Shown in pieces: positions 6,110 to 7,037 of a stretch of DNA of 7,037 bases (position 1 is its first letter; each line of letters begins with the position of its first letter). The stretch spans positions 1-7,037 of the forward strand of contig JALNWC010000130.1 of the NCBI GenBank assembly GCA_023231075.1, written 5' to 3'. The notes beneath the pieces were generated by a model. It was given only the letters and a program-made list of their open reading frames with translations. It had not been told where the DNA came from and did not search any database. The translations under genes were made by a program, and so were the position numbers. This stretch comes from Rhodoferax sp. (GTDB taxonomy: Bacteria; Pseudomonadota; Gammaproteobacteria; Burkholderiales; Burkholderiaceae_C).

Positions 6110-6808
6110 TTATTCCGTGCTTGAATCCTGGTTGTAGGCCTCGATGAGTCCCAGCACCGGTTGCAGGCGAACGTCCATGTCGGCGCGCAGCACCGTTTGC
6201 ATTTCCTGGCCAAAATTGGCCAGCCAGTCGGTCGTCGGCTGATGCGCCTTGGCCAATTGCCTGAAGCGCTTTTCGAGCAGCGACGGCAGTTTCTGGAGCA
6301 ACTTGCTCTCGCGCTCGCCGAGGATGCCGTCCAGGGCGGCGTCCAGGGCGGCGAGCTTCCTGAGCTTGGGCGACGACTGGCCCAGCACCTCCCGCACCCG
6401 GGCCCGCAGCGGCCGGAGTTTCACTTCGATTTCGCGTTGCTGCGCCTGGTAGTGGCGGCGGTAGGGTTCAAAGGCAGCGGCGGGATCGCCAAGCGCGTCG
6501 GAGGCTGGCGCCGGCAGTTCCGGCTGCGCCCGGCCGATCGAACTCAGCAGCCCAGCCTGGACACGGGCGAACGCCTGGCCGAGGTCAGGGCGCGCGCCGG
6601 ATGCCACCGCGCCGGGTCTGTCCGACGCGCTTGCCGAGCTGGCGCTGTGTACCGAAGACAGGGTGATGGCGTCGGTAAAGCTCACCCACATCCCGAGCTT
6701 TTCGGCAAATGCGGCACCCTGCTCGACCGTGTCCAGCAAAGACAGTTCGGCCAGCACACGAATGAGTCTGGCACTGTGAAAGCTGGTACGCGTGAGGGCT
6801 CGCGTCAT
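6110..6808 (-). CDS. DUF3348 family protein, first gene of the stator-like operon
   Basis: The protein has 232 residues, no membrane helix and no known function; it is predicted to be cytosolic. The N-terminus RTSFHSARLIRVLAELSLLD (7-26), then AEKLGMWVSFTDAITLSS (35-52), is the pattern I recognise as the start of DUF3348 proteins. An Ala/Ser/Pro-rich variable stretch (53-110) follows. A basic helical core (112-185) contains FEPYRRHYQAQQREIEVKL, LRKLAALDAALDGIL and ERESKLLQKLPSLLEKRF. The end (190-226) is also helical. I chose ATG 6808 because the family-like sequence starts there. There is no good Shine-Dalgarno before it, and the frame stays open upstream to a GTG at 6964, so a longer N-terminus cannot be fully excluded. 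Being first in the operon and soluble, it may bind the arm of the DUF802 protein or supply an output function; that is inference. No nuclease, helicase or nucleotide-binding motif is visible. Confidence 0.85.
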   Translation of the reverse strand: MTRALTRTSFHSARLIRVLAELSLLDTVEQGAAFAEKLGMWVSFTDAITLSSVHSASSASASDRPGAVASGARPDLGQAFARVQAGLLSSIGRAQPELPAPASDALGDPAAAFEPYRRHYQAQQREIEVKLRPLRARVREVLGQSSPKLRKLAALDAALDGILGERESKLLQKLPSLLEKRFRQLAKAHQPTTDWLANFGQEMQTVLRADMDVRLQPVLGLIEAYNQDSSTE

Positions 6809-6853
6809 GGGCGGGATCAATTCAACGTGAACGATTTTGGGGGAGGCAAGAAC

Positions 6854-6870
6854 CCAAACGCTTGGTTTGG
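6854..6870 (-). repeat. Short hairpin CCAAAC-5-GTTTGG in the operon leader
   Basis: A perfect 6-bp inverted repeat with a 5-base loop lies 46 bases upstream of the DUF3348 ATG. It would form a small hairpin in a leader transcript. No T-run follows on the minus strand, so it is not a terminator. Confidence 0.4.
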
Positions 6871-6896
6871 CTGCCGACTTGAAACCAGGGGAATGT

Positions 6897-6911
6897 CCAC
6901 GATCATCGTGG
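6897..6911. promoter_or_regulatory. Perfect 15-base palindrome CCACGAT-C-ATCGTGG, candidate operator
   Basis: Two 7-base arms match perfectly around a single central base, 88 bases upstream of the DUF3348 ATG. This size and symmetry suit a dimeric repressor or activator. I do not recognise the motif as the site of a named regulator. Confidence 0.4.
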
Positions 6912-6954
6912 CTAAAAAACATTTGCCGTCTTGGTGCCGGGGCCGGAACCCCGT

Positions 6955-6976
6955 TCCAAGCCACGACCCGCTTGGA
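6955..6976 (-). repeat. Inverted repeat TCCAAG-10-CTTGGA in the operon leader
   Basis: Perfect 6-base arms lie at 6955-6960 and 6971-6976. A competing hairpin GGAAC-3-GTTCC (minus strand 6957-6945) shares its left-hand end, and a further CTTGG on the plus strand at 6930-6934 could also pair with the arm at 6956-6960. The alternatives are mutually exclusive. A T-run (minus 6919-6914) lies further down but does not directly follow a stem. Confidence 0.35.
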
Positions 6977-6983
6977 TATTGCG

Positions 6984-7002
6984 TGCTACTTTATTTGTAG
7001 CA
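6984..7002. repeat. Inverted repeat TGCTAC-7-GTAGCA in AT-rich DNA
   Basis: Perfect 6-base arms flank TTTATTT. Similar GCTAC/GTAGC hairpins in AT-rich surroundings recur, as I remember it, between genes in Comamonadaceae genomes, so this may be a dispersed intergenic repeat rather than an operon-specific signal. It could equally be an operator overlapping the promoter. Confidence 0.4.
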
Positions 7003-7037
7003 TATAAATACCGTCATTTCCTAATCCGTCTCATTGA

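Larger units (their letters stand above)
6809..7037. other. Intergenic leader and probable promoter region of the DUF3348-DUF2894 operon
   Basis: These 229 bases hold no gene that I can support. From about 6976 to 7037 the DNA is clearly AT-rich, unlike the flanking coding DNA, and is the best place for a promoter. On the minus strand the best match I see is ATGACG (7017-7012), 18 bases, then TAAAGT (6993-6988), which is weak. On the plus strand TATAAA (7003-7008) is a good -10-like box with only a poor -35, so a divergent promoter leaving the window is possible. The stretch 6854-7002 carries several short inverted repeats listed separately. Confidence 0.5.

Noticed and set aside
4717..6147. 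476-codon plus-strand open frame opposite the DUF802 gene
   Set aside because: Its Arg/Gln/His-rich composition is the complement of an Ala/Gln/Leu-rich coiled-coil gene; there is no domain pattern or plausible start signal.
2940..6808. Canonical Zorya phage-defence system
   Set aside because: Only the motor half is comparable. No ZorC, ZorD helicase or ZorE HNH nuclease motif is present and no defence-island or mobile genes are seen.
6914..6960. Possible attenuator terminator in the operon leader (GC-rich stem then six T)
   Set aside because: About 10 bases of unpaired sequence separate the stem from the T-run, so it does not fit an intrinsic terminator.
6809..6964. 52-codon in-frame N-terminal extension of the DUF3348 protein (GTG at 6964)
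   Set aside because: The extension is Pro/Arg-rich with no family resemblance, overlaps the palindrome and other inverted repeats, and has no Shine-Dalgarno. It is kept only as a caveat because ATG 6808 also lacks one.
1..7037. tRNA, rRNA, CRISPR array or insertion sequence
   Set aside because: No regularly spaced repeats, transposase-like frame, terminal inverted repeats or tRNA-like cloverleaf were seen; nearly all the sequence is accounted for by six genes.

Overview
The window looks like chromosomal DNA of a betaproteobacterium of the order Burkholderiales, most likely Comamonadaceae-like. The reasons are the high G+C coding sequence, the style of the Pta and CDF proteins, and above all a four-gene block of DUF3348, DUF802, OmpA/MotB-like and DUF2894 proteins, which I know mainly from Burkholderiales and some Xanthomonadales. 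These family assignments come from remembered sequence signatures, not from a search.

Left part, plus strand: positions 2-769 are the 3' two thirds or more of a cation diffusion facilitator (CDF) metal exporter, cut by the window edge. After an 82-base gap comes a complete long-form phosphate acetyltransferase gene (pta, 852-2903). It ends in a rho-independent terminator at 2917-2948 whose T-run also encodes the last codons of the converging gene. No acetate kinase gene is visible beside pta.

Right part, minus strand: four tightly packed genes read leftward from about 6808 to 2940. They are a DUF3348 protein (6808-6110), a DUF802 protein with four predicted membrane helices and a tail of about 450 residues (6099-4204), a single-pass MotB/OmpA-like protein (4204-3566) and a DUF2894 protein (3569-2940). 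Junctions are a 10-base gap, a TGATG overlap and an ATGA overlap, so this is almost certainly one translationally coupled operon.

The most interesting reading is that genes two and three encode an ion-driven stator of the MotA-MotB / ExbB-ExbD / ZorA-ZorB type. The DUF802 protein carries MotA/ExbB-like pore-helix motifs and a very long cytosolic arm, as ZorA does. The OmpA protein keeps the membrane-embedded aspartate of MotB and a peptidoglycan-binding OmpA domain. The two flanking soluble proteins have no nuclease, helicase or other catalytic motif I can recognise and would be cytosolic partners. I know of no experimental description of this four-protein set.

The region 6809-7037 upstream of the operon has no convincing gene. 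It is rich in inverted repeats, including a perfect 15-base palindrome, and is AT-rich at its far end, so it is the likely promoter and leader region.
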